Part shown: positions 22,068-33,572 of the stretch, in pieces
Layout of the letters: every line of letters begins with the position of its first letter
How positions within the stretch are numbered: position 1 is the stretch's first letter
Assembly (NCBI GenBank): GCA_032207245.1
Contig: CM063510.1
Span: 49,041,595-49,105,594 of the forward strand
Direction: 5' to 3'
From: Pardosa pseudoannulata
Taxonomy: Eukaryota > Arthropoda > Arachnida > Araneae > Lycosidae
Length of the DNA stretch: 64,000 bases
Made by a program: the position numbers and the translations under genes
The notes under the pieces: generated by a model
The model's database searches: none
What the model saw: only the letters and a program-made list of their open reading frames with translations
Told to the model about the DNA's origin: nothing

Positions 22068-24303
22068 TCGTGTAATCATTTTTTCATTAATATAGAGCAT
22101 AAAAATACATCACCCTGATTTATTTCACTAAAAAATAATTTTCATGCAAAGAAGGATTAAAAAAGTTAAAATCCTTTCACTTTGTCCTCTTTGTAACCTG
22201 TAACCATTCATTCCCTGCTTCTACACAAAAGAGAGAATCCAAACTAAGGCTTATAAATTTACCATATTTTGTATTTACCGGTAATTTGGTAAATGAAAAT
22301 CTAAACATTAGTTTACCTGTAATTTACCAGTAATATTTTCCTCAGGAAAATAACATGAAAGTAAGCAACAGTTACTAAATACGTACAGAAAATTTTGGTT
22401 TAAGTACAATTATTTTAAAGTCAAAATACTGACCAATAAATTATGTCACATTTAAGCATTTTAAATCTCCACAAAAAGTTAAATTATAAAATTTATTTAC
22501 TTATTAAAATTCAATGAAATATTAAAAAAAAACTAACATGAATATCCAATGAATAATACAGATGTAAAAGTTTAATATTTTTTACAACTTGGCATTTTTT
22601 TCAAAAGCATGTTAGTAAAACGAGGAATTTATTGTTTTATCGTTTATTAAGGCGTAATTATGGTGTAAAAGAATCTGGCTGCTGAAAATAATCGTTTAGA
22701 AACCACATTCGTTGATCAGATGGTTTTATACGGTAACCTATCATACAGATAAAATATTTACCTGTCTCTCACAATATTTTTTTCCTAAATTTAATAAAAT
22801 TTCATTTGCTGATTACCATTAAAATTTTAATTGCTAGTATTAGAAGGCCTAGAATTAAGTTTAGTCTTCTTTCTCACATGTCTAATTAAACACAGTTTTA
22901 ATGCGTTGCTTTTAAAGTATAATACAAAATAATTTCTCTAAGTTATGCATTTTTCTGTCTAATACAACCATAATTAATATTGCGTACACATTTGATTAAA
23001 ACTAAAATTTCCTTTCCTAGTTGGTTTAAATGTTATAGCACGTAGTGAACTTATAGGGTATGTTATGGGCAAGTAACTGACATGTCATTATTTATAATGC
23101 TTTAACATTATGAATAATGACTAAAACTGCTGCATGATTTGATAAATATTAATTTATCAAACTGACAGAACATTAATAATAATAAACGGGGTTTCCCTTA
23201 AGGGAATCTGATTTTCATTTGATTCATTAAGAAAAATTTCACTTTTATGAATTATTATTCAGAGTTGTTTAATTTTTTATAGAAAAACTTGTTGATATGA
23301 CAATAGATAACTTAATAAAAAGCATCTTTCACATTTTAAAATCCTGTTGTATTGGTTTTATTACTTTTATCTCGTTTGATCCTTGTTAAGTAGGCTGACT
23401 TAGAGCTTTTAAGATAATAATTATGCATTATTAAATAAAAGCATTATCTAAATATGTTAACGAGCAGATTATCAACATGAGTTTTCGGGAGATGATATAT
23501 AAATAATTATATTTTTAAATATAAAATATAATCAGTTAAAAATATACTAATATAATTTTGATGTCTTTTTTTATATTTCTGTCAATTTTAAATTAAAAAA
23601 TTGAGTAATTTTAAAGTAACCGTAGAATCATATATGGCACAGTGTTATAATACTATTTTGTTTTATATGGATTATTCAAACATTCAAAAAAACATAAAGA
23701 ATAATAGTAAGACATACGTAAGATAGTATATACATATTTACCGCATTCAACTGTATAATACAAATTGATAGATTACATAGACACACACTCTTATATGATA
23801 TAAATAGTATGTTATATTATGCTTCCCTAAGTTATTTGTGGTGAAATAGCTAATTTTTACTTAGCCAGGGCTGTATTTACTTAACTTGATTTTTAAAAAT
23901 TTTAAGTTCAGAAAATAAGGAATCAAAGGCCATGCTTCATTTTACACCTTTTTTTACTTAAAGACTTAAGATCGGCATAAGTGTCGATGATAGTGTTGAC
24001 AACGAAGGTTTCTGCCCGTTTATGGTAACCGGACTCACTGTTTACCTTCTATGCCCAATTTCGTTGTTTACCCTTTGTGTTTACGTCACACATGACGCAA
24101 AATTAGATTTAGTTAGCTATTTTAATTAATCGTAGAGAAAGAAATGGTGTAAATACTGACTTTACAAGTAAATCCTGAATTATCGTCTAGTCGGAGGTTT
24201 ATCTATCTCTCTGTATCTCTCTCTCAGCACACACATATATACATGTATGGGACCGTGTCAGTGTACATACACATATACTCACTCACTAACACACACAAAT
24301 ATA
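22068..24303. other. Intronic sequence, nothing recognised
   Basis: Very AT-rich. An imperfect hairpin-like TTACCGGTAA / TTTACCAGTAA arrangement occurs at 22273-22338. CA-rich and TCTCTC short repeats occur near 24190-24300. No coding block seen. Confidence 0.45.
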
Positions 24304-24660
24304 TACACTGAATTGCCAATGAATTAGGGATAGCAAGAACTATGCAAATTGTGCAGCGCTACGCATCATTTATGGGCAAATGAGGGCGTTGTGGCAACTG
24401 CATATATAGCACGTACTGTGGTTGTTCTAAATTAGTTGTTGGAGTTGCCAATATGAGTAAACTGAATGATTTAGACGTCTTCGATCGCGGACAAATCGAA
24501 GGTGCGTATGGGCCATCCAATTTCCAAAAACGTCAGACAGCTAGGATTTTCAAGATCGACAGCGTCATGAATATACCAAGAATACATGGATGGTGGAAAA
24601 AACTAGCGATGGATGAACTGCAAAGGGAAGTTAGCCTTGATAGTGCGGGGTAAGAGGTGG
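24304..24660 (+). mobile_element. Tc1-like transposon, 5' fragment (second lineage)
   Basis: Starts with a terminal-repeat-like TACACTGAATTGCCAATGAA. It then encodes a decayed transposase head: MSKLNDLDVFDRGQIEGA, followed in another frame by SVMNIYQEYMDGGK and CKGKLALIVRG. These are the helix-turn-helix and linker blocks of a Tc1-type transposase. Sequence ends before any catalytic residue. Different lineage from the 21 kb and 51 kb copies. Confidence 0.65.
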
Positions 24661-25704
24661 CTAATTTAATATTAAAGTTATATTTAAATTAAAAGTGGTT
24701 CATAACGTGCAATAAATATAATGAACGTAAATCAAACCCTAGGGGGGTTATCTCTTCCAATTCGAAAATAGTAGTCCACCAATAGTAATCTTAGAAATTG
24801 TCTCACCAAACTAGGGCCGCTAGGAGAGATGTTTCACTTGGTAAGAGTGAAGGAGGGAATTAATTGGGGAGAAAACGTGAAGGGAATGGGGAAAGATCCA
24901 GGGAAAAATCCCTATCTGAGGTAAGGAACACCTTTAAAGGCGGATGGGCAAGAAGCCGAAACTTTTAGCTAAGATGGCCACGAGTCTCTTACGATTACTT
25001 GAGTTTGCATAGTTATACTGAGCTAGTTCAATTAAGTGATCAAAGCTAAAATTTTTAATAAATTTACAGACTAAATTTTGAAAATAATTTTAAAGACTGG
25101 GGAGATTAATTTCCTTGGGAATTTCTTTGTTCCTAAAGTGCCCTGGAGAATTCGTAATTTGTCGGATTGGGATATTCTGTGCAGCCGAAAGCGAATTTAT
25201 TCAGTAGTCAGCCGTATATGACCATGCGTTACTCGCGTAAGAAAGTTGGAGACGATGATAAGATTTGTAGATGAGCAGTTAATATGCTGTTTCGACCAAT
25301 TAAGGGATGAGGGAATTTAGCATCATTGAATAGTTTGCTTCATACCTGAACCAAACAATATACAAAGAAAAGACCGGAAATTATAAAGAATCTCGTCAGC
25401 ATAATTTGCTACGTGGCCAAGAATGAGGTATATAAGAATTTTTGAAGCCTTCTAAAGATTCCATATATAATAATCAAGCAAAAAGTAAAGATATCAAATA
25501 AATAAAAGTTAAAATGAAATAAAGATAATAATATTTAAATACAAGATACTATAAAGATTTACTTGACAAAATGTTAGTGAATGTGGCTAGTTCACGTTAT
25601 CTGTGAACCACACACCACTGAAATATACGTGCTCACACAAAAGTTGGTTAGCAAGAGAGAGAAATACAGATTTAAAAAATTTCGACATATTGATAAACTT
25701 TAAA
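24661..25704. other. Intronic sequence, nothing recognised
   Basis: Slightly purine-rich (GAGGGAATTAATTGGGGAG type, 24840-24910); no repeat family or coding block identified. Confidence 0.45.
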
Positions 25705-25711
25705 CACTCAC

Positions 25712-25908
25712 CAAAATCCATATTCTTCGCTTCCATTTACGGTAACTGTGTTGTTAAAACTCTCCCATGTGATATAACTCTTAACTCTTTCGTCGTACGT
25801 ATAAGACATATCAACCATGACAGTTTCCAGAGGAGCTGAACGTGCCAAATACAAACAACCCAGGAAAAATGCAATGCAATACATCTTTCCGAAATTCGCT
25901 AATGACAT
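25712..25908 (-). CDS. Secreted cyclase-family protein, exon 1 (signal peptide and N-terminus)
   Basis: First coding exon of a kynurenine-formamidase/isatin-hydrolase-like (cyclase family) protein. It encodes residues 1-65 plus two bases of codon 66. The N-terminus holds a hydrophobic run (about residues 9-25, CIAFFLGCLYLA) typical of a signal peptide, with likely cleavage near RSA/P, so the enzyme is probably secreted. The following VDMSYTYDE matches the opening beta strand of the family. A second ATG (Met9, 25882-25884) has a better start context and would leave a more ordinary signal peptide, so the true start could be either. The exon ends in a consensus donor, TTTTG then GTGAGTG (25711 downward). 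Its phase fits exon 2 exactly: TG plus G gives Trp66. A TCAGT initiator-like motif lies on the minus strand at 26020-26024, about 110 bases upstream; this is only suggestive. N-linked sites NNT and NGS occur near residues 52-60. Confidence 0.82.
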
Positions 25909-26318
25909 TAATTGAAAATTTGTAATTACTGAAATTCACAGAGCCGAAACTCGGTGAGAATTGAGCTTGATTGGGAGCTTCATTTTATTTAATAACTCAA
26001 TAAATCTGATAAACGAATGACTGAGCGGAATTTCAAGGATTAACACTTGAAATGACTATGTGTTTTCTTTCGACATATTTATTTATTCGATGGTTTCCTC
26101 CATCTCATGGTGATTAAGATCATAAAACTGATTGTATTGCTAAAAGGAGAAAATAAATTGGACTCGTTGTACGTAAATATTTACATTCAAATTGAAAATG
26201 TCAAAGGTTAGAATCACTTCACTTAGATAGTATACTTATTATCACTTTTTACTTTCTTATAGAAAGTAAAAAAAATTATTGCAACCGAGAAAAATTTCAG
26301 TGTTAAGATTTCACCAGA

Positions 26319-26470
26319 AATACTCATTTTGACCATGCGTGAATCAGCTTTGAAATTTGCCAAAGTTTATTCAAGCATGGTTAAAATGAGTATTCTCGTT
26401 AAGATCTGAAATCAGAGTTCGAATTTCAATGGAAATACTCATTTTGGCTATCCTTGAATAAACTTAGACG
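26319..26470. repeat. Inverted repeat plus direct copy, dispersed family
   Basis: AATACTCATTTTGACCATGC (26319-26338) is mirrored by GCATGGTTAAAATGAGTATT (26375-26394), with further pairing of the inner TGAATC/GATTCA-like parts, forming an arm of about 33 bases. A third, direct copy AATACTCATTTTGGCTATCC starts at 26434. A shorter relative, AATACTCATTTTGAACATT, is at 48237. Confidence 0.6.
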
Positions 26471-27203
26471 AATTTTAGAGTTACGTCTATACATATAAAA
26501 GAAAGTTTAATTTTGAAATTTTAAATATTTGATTTTTCCATTACTGATTTTTACTAGTTTCGTCTTCAAGTAAAAAAGATTATCAGGAGAAAATTGAAAA
26601 TTTATATTTAGGACGAAAGTGACTCTCACTCGATGTCAACCACAAGGATTTTGGCAATCTACGTCAAGTGCGAGTGGGTATAAACTACCATAAATTTTTT
26701 AGAGAATAAACCAGAAAAACAAAATTAACTACAAAACTACAATAACAAAATTAAACAAACATACCAGTAACATAGTACAGAAATTGATAAAAATCTTACA
26801 AACTGTACATTTGCATCTTTTTTTCAGGTAAAGATTTTAACTGCTGTATTTATTTGTATATTTGTCTATTATTTTACTATCTTATATATTGTATGATTTT
26901 ATCTATCTATTAATGTACTTTTTTTAAATATAAAAGCATTTTATTTACAAAAAAGAAATCTAAAGTTGTTTAAAGTTCATATTTTACACTGTCAGTCTTA
27001 ATAACTAGATTTATGATATTCAACAATATAAAGGTGTCTATAATTAAACTTCCCTACTTTTTAAAGTTGTATACAGTCGAAACTATTGATCTAAAAGTTA
27101 TGAAATCTTGTGCAGAACATAATGAAAGAATGGAAATTTGTTTAAGCAAATAATGAGTTCAAGATTTGTAAGAAGCCAAGATGATGCTCCTTCATACATT
27201 AGC
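26471..27203. other. No gene seen
   Basis: AT-rich intergenic sequence upstream of the cyclase exon 1; nothing recognised. Confidence 0.45.
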
Positions 27204-27318
27204 CAGTCAAAAGATGGCCGAATTGTTGAACGCTTCTCTTCGAAACCGGAGTTTGCAGGTTCGAATCCCGCAGTGGCATGGATTTTCGTAGCCGTTCGGA
27301 ATCGACTTTAAGCTGTAG
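27204..27318 (+). repeat. tRNA-derived SINE, 5' half (split copy)
   Basis: AAGATGGCCGAATTGTTGAA (A box), GCAGGTTCGAATCCCGC (B box), CATGGATTTTCGTAGCCG and ATCGACTTTAAGCTGTAG. It continues at 29067 after a retrotransposon insertion. The last 16 bases (27303-27318) are the target duplication. Confidence 0.9.
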
Positions 27319-29066
27319 TTGCACCAGATAAAATCTACCAGGTAACCTTTGTAGCCAAAAAGCGCCTCCACAGATACCCTACTCTAAGGCTTAATGGGAC
27401 CTCAATTCCCAACTCTGACGTACTCAAATATCTTGGAGTCACATTCCAGCCAGACCTACGTTGGACCTCCCACATTAAAAACCTTAAGACTAAGGTACAA
27501 CTGCATCATGTTAATCTACTTAAAGTAGCTGGTAAGTGCTGGGGCACCACGGGAGAACGCCTCCGTGTCTGGTATAGGACAGTAACGGAACCCTCCCTAA
27601 CTTACGCAGCGGCAATATGGGGTCTATCTCTTAACGAGTCAGAAATAAAACTCCTAGCGTCAGTACAACGCCCCTTCTTACTCAGAATTGCAAGAGCCTA
27701 CCGGACGGCACCCTCTCTAGCCTTGAACGTCCTGACAGGCTGCCCGCCGCTGCACCTAACAATTCAAAGGAAAGCCAGAGAAGCGAGCCTTCTGAGGCTT
27801 GAAAGAAGAATTGATGCCCTAGATGTGGACCCAAAGGAAATACAAAGTAAAGCACCCGTTTTGCATATGCACCCTGCAGACAGGAAATTCGACTTCAGCG
27901 GAAGCCACAATAGTGACGCAATAGAAATTTATACAGATGGTTCAAAAATGAAACAAGGAGTTGGTTCCGCCTTTATAGCATTGCAACAAGAAAAACTTCT
28001 AAATAGATATAAAATTTCCCTAAGTAAATACTGTACAGTCTTCTAAGCAGTACTCACAGCATTAGCCCTAAAGTGGCTATCGTCTCTACCGGGCACAACT
28101 CCATCTTCAATCTTCTCGGACAGCCAGGCAAGCATAAATGCAATTACCAAATTCTCCCAAAAAAACAGTCAAGTTCAACGAATCCAACTCCTTATTTCGC
28201 AGATCTCCAAAACAAGAAAAATAACCCTCAACTGGGTGAAAGCCCACGCAAACTCAGACGGCAATAATCAAGCGGACGCCCTGGCCAAGTCCGCAGTCGA
28301 ACAAGACCACACTGATTTGGAACTTCCTCTCCCAGAGGTCTACATCAAGGGCAAACTTCGAGAGCACCAAATAGCTGACTGGCAGGCCACTTGGGACACA
28401 TCGGAGAAGGGTAGTCCTTCCTACGCTTACTACCCGAAAGTAAACCCCACCAGGCTAATTTCCAATGCAGCCCTTACAGCTTTCCTTACCGAGCATGGCC
28501 CATTCCCGGCCTATCTTAGCCGGTTCCAGCTTTCTGATTCGGCTAGTACGAGATGTGTTTGCGGTGGCCCGGGTTTGCCCGACCACTACCTATTTGACTG
28601 CTCCCTCACTACGGATTGGCATTTCAAGCTCCCCAGACCAGACCTGAAGGGTGTCTGGGCTGATCAGCTAATTTGTAACAAAACTCTCTCATCCAAACTA
28701 AACAAGTTGTTCGGTTGGCTAATGGAAAATTCAGAGAATCTGCAGGCTCCGTAACAAGGCTGAATCTGAATATATAGCTTTCACTGTACTGCGATTTTGT
28801 ATTTATTTATATGCATTTATCTTGTAATTATTATAATTTTTTTTATCTTAGCTTAATTTTTTTTTTTAATTTTATGATTATTACTTTTTTTCGTATTTCC
28901 AGTGTTATTTTGTCTGTTTTGTATTTGTATGTGTTAGTTTGAGATATTTTTACTGTATTTACTATAATGCATTGTATATTAAAGAGCTGCTGTGGATTGT
29001 ACACCCTGTGACATCGAAATCATATTAAACCTTTGTTTTAAGGTAGAGGGTCCTCTTTGGTGCAGA
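27319..29066 (+). mobile_element. 5'-truncated non-LTR retrotransposon inserted in a SINE
   Basis: A 1,748 bp insertion bounded by a perfect 16 bp duplication (CGACTTTAAGCTGTAG at 27303-27318 and 29067-29082), as expected for target-primed reverse transcription. Only the 3' part of the element is present: the reverse transcriptase thumb region, RNase H, C-terminal tail and a 3' UTR of about 300 bp ending TTTAAGGTAGAGGG..GGTGCAGA without a long A tail. The intact duplication and almost open frame make it one of the youngest insertions here. Confidence 0.93.
27321..28754 (+). pseudogene. Retrotransposon RT C-terminus + RNase H + terminal Cys motif, one stop
   Basis: A single frame runs from 27321 to the TAA at 28752-28754, broken only by TAA at 28044-28046. 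Order: RT/thumb region with DVLKYLGVTFQPDLRW and TGCPPLHL; RNase H with IYTDGS (first Asp), IFSDSQAS (second Asp) and NWVKAHANSDGNNQADALAK (final His/Asp); terminal RCVCGGPGLPDHYLFDC, a CxCx(n)HxxxxC-type motif. The Glu-containing RNase H helix, normally F-Q-A-E-L, reads F-stop-A-V-L, so one codon became a stop and the catalytic Glu is Val. The class resembles I/R1/LOA-type elements that carry RNase H; the exact clade is not decided. Confidence 0.88.
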
Positions 29067-29148
29067 CGACTTTAAGCTGTAGGTCCCAGTCTTATTATCA
29101 CTCGTGTGCAATACGGTAGACCGTAGCTCTTCAAACCAAACCAAACCA
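29067..29148 (+). repeat. tRNA-derived SINE, 3' half (split copy)
   Basis: Continues the SINE from 27318: CGACTTTAAGCTGTAGGTCC, CTTATTATCACTCGTGTGC, CGGTAGACCGTAGCTCTTC and the tail AAACCAAACCAAACCAA. Confidence 0.9.
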
Positions 29149-29189
29149 ATCATACATTATCCTTCCTGTTACGTACGTTCTCAAAGTCT

Positions 29190-29409
29190 CTTTAGAGTAG
29201 AAGTGTCATCCGCCGTTACTTTCCTCATGTGTGGCCACCCCAACCCTTTCGACTTTTGGCTCTGGGGTCATTTGAAACATCAAGTCAGTCGTGATAAAAG
29301 CAGAACTCTACCTGATCTGAAAGACAACATTTCTCGATTTGCTCTCAGCATTGCTCCAATCACACTGCGGTCTGTAGGACATTCTATCTTACGATTTCAA
29401 ACAGCTTAA
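29190..29409 (+). pseudogene. Mariner-like transposase, C-terminal fragment
   Basis: Frame reading NPFDFWLWGHLKHQVSRD (third-acid block, Asp kept) and LPDLKDNISRFALS...LRSVGHSILRFQ, then stop at 29407-29409. The same blocks occur at 20320-20560. The WPP/SPDL lead-in is frameshifted (HVWPPQP in another frame). No terminal repeats identified. Begins close to the SINE tail. Confidence 0.6.
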
Positions 29410-30054
29410 AAAACCCTTTAATTTTACACTTAGAAGCTGAAAATGATTGCCGTAATCTAAAACATGTAATAATATTTTTTTTTAAATAAATGTTGGTTAA
29501 ATGTGTAATTCATCCCGAAACGCTCTCTGGTGGTGAATATTTTACCCTTTTATTATTCGCTCAAATTCCCTTTCCTTTATTATGTCCTGCATAATTTCGT
29601 CTCTAGTCAACTTTAAAGTAGGGAAATTTAGTTATTAATACACTGTATATTCGGTAGAAATTTCTGGGTATTAATGGGTTAAATGCACCGTTAATTCGAA
29701 TATTACATTAATAATACTCATATTGTAATCTGAAATCTAATAATGGTTTTATCCTAACATATATTTTGCTGCTCGGGTAGTCGACTGCAACTTAATGTGT
29801 TTACGTACATATTTATTTATTTAGAAACCCAATAATAGGAATGTAAACAAATTTCTCCGAGAATCAACGCAATAAGAGAGCCAATAATGAGTCTTAATCC
29901 CAGTTCTCCAGGCAAAAAAAAAGAGAGAATAAACTCCATCAAGTGATTTATCTGAAGACTTACGAAATTCTTCCTTTCTGGAGGAGAAGCCCAAAGAAGT
30001 TGTTGCATAACTTCATTTCTCTTGTTGGTACAATCTGCAAATTTGAGCAGAACA
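29410..30054. other. No gene seen
   Basis: AT-rich. GAAATTTCTGGGTATTAATGGGTTAA at about 29658-29683 resembles the end of a TTAA element and is similar to TCTGGACATTAATGGGTTAA at 46180, but no left partner was found. Confidence 0.4.
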
Positions 30055-31934
30055 AATCAGCAGAAAAAAACTTACAAAGCAATGTGTCAGCTTGGGTAAA
30101 CGTTTGTTTGTGAATTACGAAATAAGGAGAGGGGGGGATTTTGGATTCTTGGAATAGTTAGAAATGCCATTGTGGGTTTGAGGATATCGTTATGAAAATG
30201 AATTAGTTGTTACTGATGCTTCATAATTGGATTACTTTGGGTATGAATAATATTATCGAAGAGATAAGAAAATGAAAATATTCGAACCAAAAAATTTCTT
30301 AGGATAAATGGAGTTTCATCCGTCTGTAAACAATTAGGGAAATTAAATGCTTAGGGGCTTTACTCCATGACAATCTGGAAACATTATGTATTTATTTTAA
30401 TAATTTGATTACTCGATTTTTTAGTTATGCATATTTCTATGCTTATTACAACTCTAGCATTATACTATGGGGAATGACAGGTTATGATAAAGGTGCACTG
30501 TTTTAGAATTTTTTCTTTTTTTATAATGTATTGCATGTAAAGAAATTTAATAGTAAAACTTAAGGTGTATAAAGACTATTAGTGACTCAAAAATTGAGAA
30601 GGAACAAACAATGCAGAAAAAAAGTCCACAGGAAAAGGAATTTACAAAGCGAAGTTTCAGCAAGGTTAAGGTATCCGTCTACGTTCGGAGAACTTTTTTC
30701 TTTAAACGTAGAAACTAGTTCATATTTTTATATTTCTATATTTATTTTTTATATTATCAAAGAAAATTGCACTTAAAATTTATTCCTGGAGAAGTTTTTA
30801 TAAAATTTTTAATAAATGAACAAAATTTAGTAAAAAAATTGGGTTTTTTCAAAATGCCTGATCTTTTAATAAATTAAATTATTTCAATATTTTTTTGATG
30901 CAACACATTTCTTATACACTGGACTAGTGAATCACCTAAAATCTTTTCTTAATTTACATTTGGTAAAAAATTTTAGTCCTTCAAAGTCATACACAATGAA
31001 TTTTTAACGAATTTTTATTACCTTTAAAACTAACTATGAGTGTAACATCATTAAAAATTATCCAAATATAAAGCTTTTAGGTTATTTATTAGTAAATACT
31101 ATCAAAAGTATTCATAATAATTTTCAACAAAATATTTTAAGAACTTTTTGAGAAATCACATTTCAGGCTGCAACATTTTATTAAAAATACCGTTCTAAGA
31201 AAAACGCATTCAAGTTTATGAAAGTAACTTTAACTATTAAAAAACTAAAATATATGTTTAAAATTCCCCACACTTTCTTGCTTCAAAACTTTCTAATTGC
31301 CTAGTTGCTAATGATTAAAAATAGTAGAAAAATGTTTAAATTAATCTTCATAAAAATTTAAAAAGTTTTGTCCAAAAAAATGCTCTTGAAAAGGCACTTT
31401 AAAAGGTTCTTTAAAAGGCTTTTTAAAATTCACAACTTCCGGTTCCAATGTCGCTACTTCCATTTTGTTTTGACAGCTGCCATTGATGAAACAGCTGTAA
31501 CTTTTCTTTAAAATGCCGTAGAGACAAAACAAAAACAGATTTTGAAGCCTAAAAGTTGAAATTTTACAGTAGAGAAATAAAAAAAATGATGATTTTTGGC
31601 AAAAAATGACGTTTTTAACGTAGATAACGAAATACAACATAATTGTTTGTAACTGAGTTAGAATAGTTAGGAATCATAATATCAGATTCATGACATCATC
31701 GCTAACGGAACACAATATAATTGAGTGTAACTGATATCTAAGAATTGAATTATATTTAATATGAGTAAATTTATCGAATGAATAAAGTTATTGAGATGAA
31801 AACTAAAAGAAACCTAAGCAATTCTTCACTTATATGGAGCTATATCCATCTGCAAACATGGAAGAAAATACCTAGTTCCAGTTTCGGTCTAGGTTTCGAC
31901 CCCTCGTTAGTCGGGATACAAAAATGTAATAGTT

Positions 31935-32166
31935 TTAACCTTTAATTTGGCTAAGTCCGCTACACCGCACATGTATATGTATAACTGCTATATAACATAA
32001 TTGTCAGTGCTCGGCACAGCGGACATTAATTATCTCAAAAATGGAAAATGATATTTTTTTTTAGTTTATTTTACCGAGATCCTAATGTCTATACAGACAT
32101 GGGAAAATAACAGAAATTAAAATTAAAAAAATATTTGAAAAAACATTTTGTCAAATTAAGGGTTAA
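31935..32166. mobile_element. piggyBac-like MITE, family 2, copy 2
   Basis: TTAA at 31935-31938 and 32163-32166, ends TTAACCTTTAATTTG and CAAATTAAGGGTTAA. The body aligns along its length with 8269-8496 (shared ACATAATTGTCAGTG, GACATTAATTATCTCAAAA, CCTAATGTCTATACAGACATG). Inserted within the tandem array. Confidence 0.8.
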
Positions 32167-32322
32167 GAATTATTACATTTCCCGGATATCTTAGTTTCCA
32201 CGTGGTACACAAATTAACATCACTATAATATTATCCTTCGGGGAATGATAGAATATGATAAAAATCACATTGTTTTAATGAGTGAGTTATCCGTTGTTTA
32301 TATGTAAATAAATTTAAAAGTA

Positions 32323-32392
32323 CGGATGGTCTAATAAGTAGGGAGCTGCACTTCGATTCAAGAATTGATAGGTTCAGATCCCACTGTTGAAG
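32323..32392 (+). repeat. tRNA-derived SINE, head only
   Basis: GGATGGTCTAATAAGTAGGG (A box) and ATAGGTTCAGATCCCACTG (B box), close to the head of the copy at 33573. Ends shortly after the B box. Inserted in the tandem array. Confidence 0.6.
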
Positions 32393-33572
32393 TATAACTG
32401 ATGATTACATATCAGTCAAATAACGGAAAAAACTTTTATAGTGAGGATCCAGCTTGGATAAACATTTGTTATCTGGATCAAGAAGAGTGTGTATGAGTGG
32501 GATATCGGATGCTTGAAATAGTTACAATAGCTGAGAATACTAGTATATTGGTTTCAAGATATCATTATGGACAATAAAACAAGTTACATGTAACTAATAC
32601 TTAATTGGATTACATTTAATGAGTAATATTATCGAAGAGGTAGGAAAATTAAATAAACAAACCAAACATTTCTTCCCACAAACGGGATTTTATTCGTGTG
32701 GAAATAAAGAGGGAAATGCTTAGTTTGCCACTTGACAGTTTAGGAACTAATGTGTATTTATTTTAAGAATCAAATTACTCGGTTCTCGAGTTACTTTTTT
32801 TTTCTTCTCTGTATCAATTTCACTGTAATATTATCTTCAGGGGAATTGGGGGTTATAATAAAGTGGCAGTGTTTTGATGCACTAATCGTTGTTTATGCAT
32901 ACATGAATTTAGAAGTAAAACTACTAGTAGATGGGGGATAGGTTGAAAGATGTAAATAAGTTTTGCAGACAAAAATGCATTTTTAGAAAAGAGGCTTACA
33001 AAATGATGTATCAGTTTGGATAAACATTTGTTATACAAATCAAGACGTGTGGGGGGGGAATTGGGACTCCTAAAATAGTTAGAATAGTTATGAATACTAA
33101 TATATTGGTTTCCAGATATCATTATGAACGATACAAACGGATTACATGCATCTGATTACATTTGATATGAAAGTTTTGGAAGAGATAAGAATCACAAAAC
33201 AAACCAAACAATTTCTTTAAATAAACAGTCTCAAATCGTCTGTAAACATGGAGTTTTCTCCTTGAAAGCGTAGAAATGAATGTGTTTATTTTAAGAATCA
33301 GATTACTTGGTTTAGATATTTTTGTTTATTCGCAGTACACGTTTTAACGTTACTGCAATATTATCTTTCAAACAATGAGAAGTTATAATAACAATTACAG
33401 TGTTTTAATGCATTATCTGTTGTTTACATTTAAACATATTTGAAATTTAAACTTAAGGAATCTCAAGATTATTGATTGGTCGAGAAAGGAAAAGAAATTT
33501 GGCGGAAAAAAATTTTCGAAAGAACAATGCGATGTATTAGCCTGGGTAAACATTCGAATCATGAATCGAGGA

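Larger units (their letters stand above)
12623..25711 (-). other. Intron of the cyclase gene, about 13.1 kb
   Basis: The interval between donor GTGAGT (minus, at 25711) and acceptor CAG (minus, ending at 12623). Phase agreement and family alignment (GFW followed by VQMEDIRLSTHMGTH) indicate that no exon is missing between the two. The intron holds four SINE copies, a piggyBac-like element, a directly repeated 375 bp segment, an RNase H pseudogene, an internally deleted mariner, a Tc1 element and a Tc1-like fragment, all described separately. Confidence 0.75.
30055..33570. repeat. Diverged tandem array, unit about 530-570 bp
   Basis: The same series of landmarks recurs in order. (a) TTACAAA..ATGT.TCAG.TTGG(A/G)TAAAC at 30072, 32452 region, 32996 and 33530. 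(b) AATAGTTA(G/C)AATAG then TTGGTTTC(A/C)AGATATCATTATG at 30153, 31663, 32528 and 33074. (c) ATTATCGAAGAG(A/G)TA(A/G)GA near 30248 and 32631. (d) ATCCGTCTGTAAACA-like near 30319, 31848 and 33236. (e) TGTATTTATTTTAA(G/T)AAT near 30387 and 32752, TGTTTATTTTAAGAAT near 33283. (f) AATATTATC(C/T)TT(C/-) and GTTTTAATG..TTATC.GTTGTTTA near 32226, 32827 and 33357. About five to six units, some partly lost, interrupted by a MITE and two SINEs. No coding capacity. Confidence 0.65.

Noticed and set aside
29658..29683. End of a TTAA-type MITE (and a similar string at 46180)
   Set aside because: Both look like a right end (ATTAATGGGTTAA), but no inverted left partner could be found within a reasonable distance.
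30055..33570. CRISPR-like repeat array
   Set aside because: Units are about 550 bp, diverged, with no short identical repeats or unique spacers; the DNA is eukaryotic.
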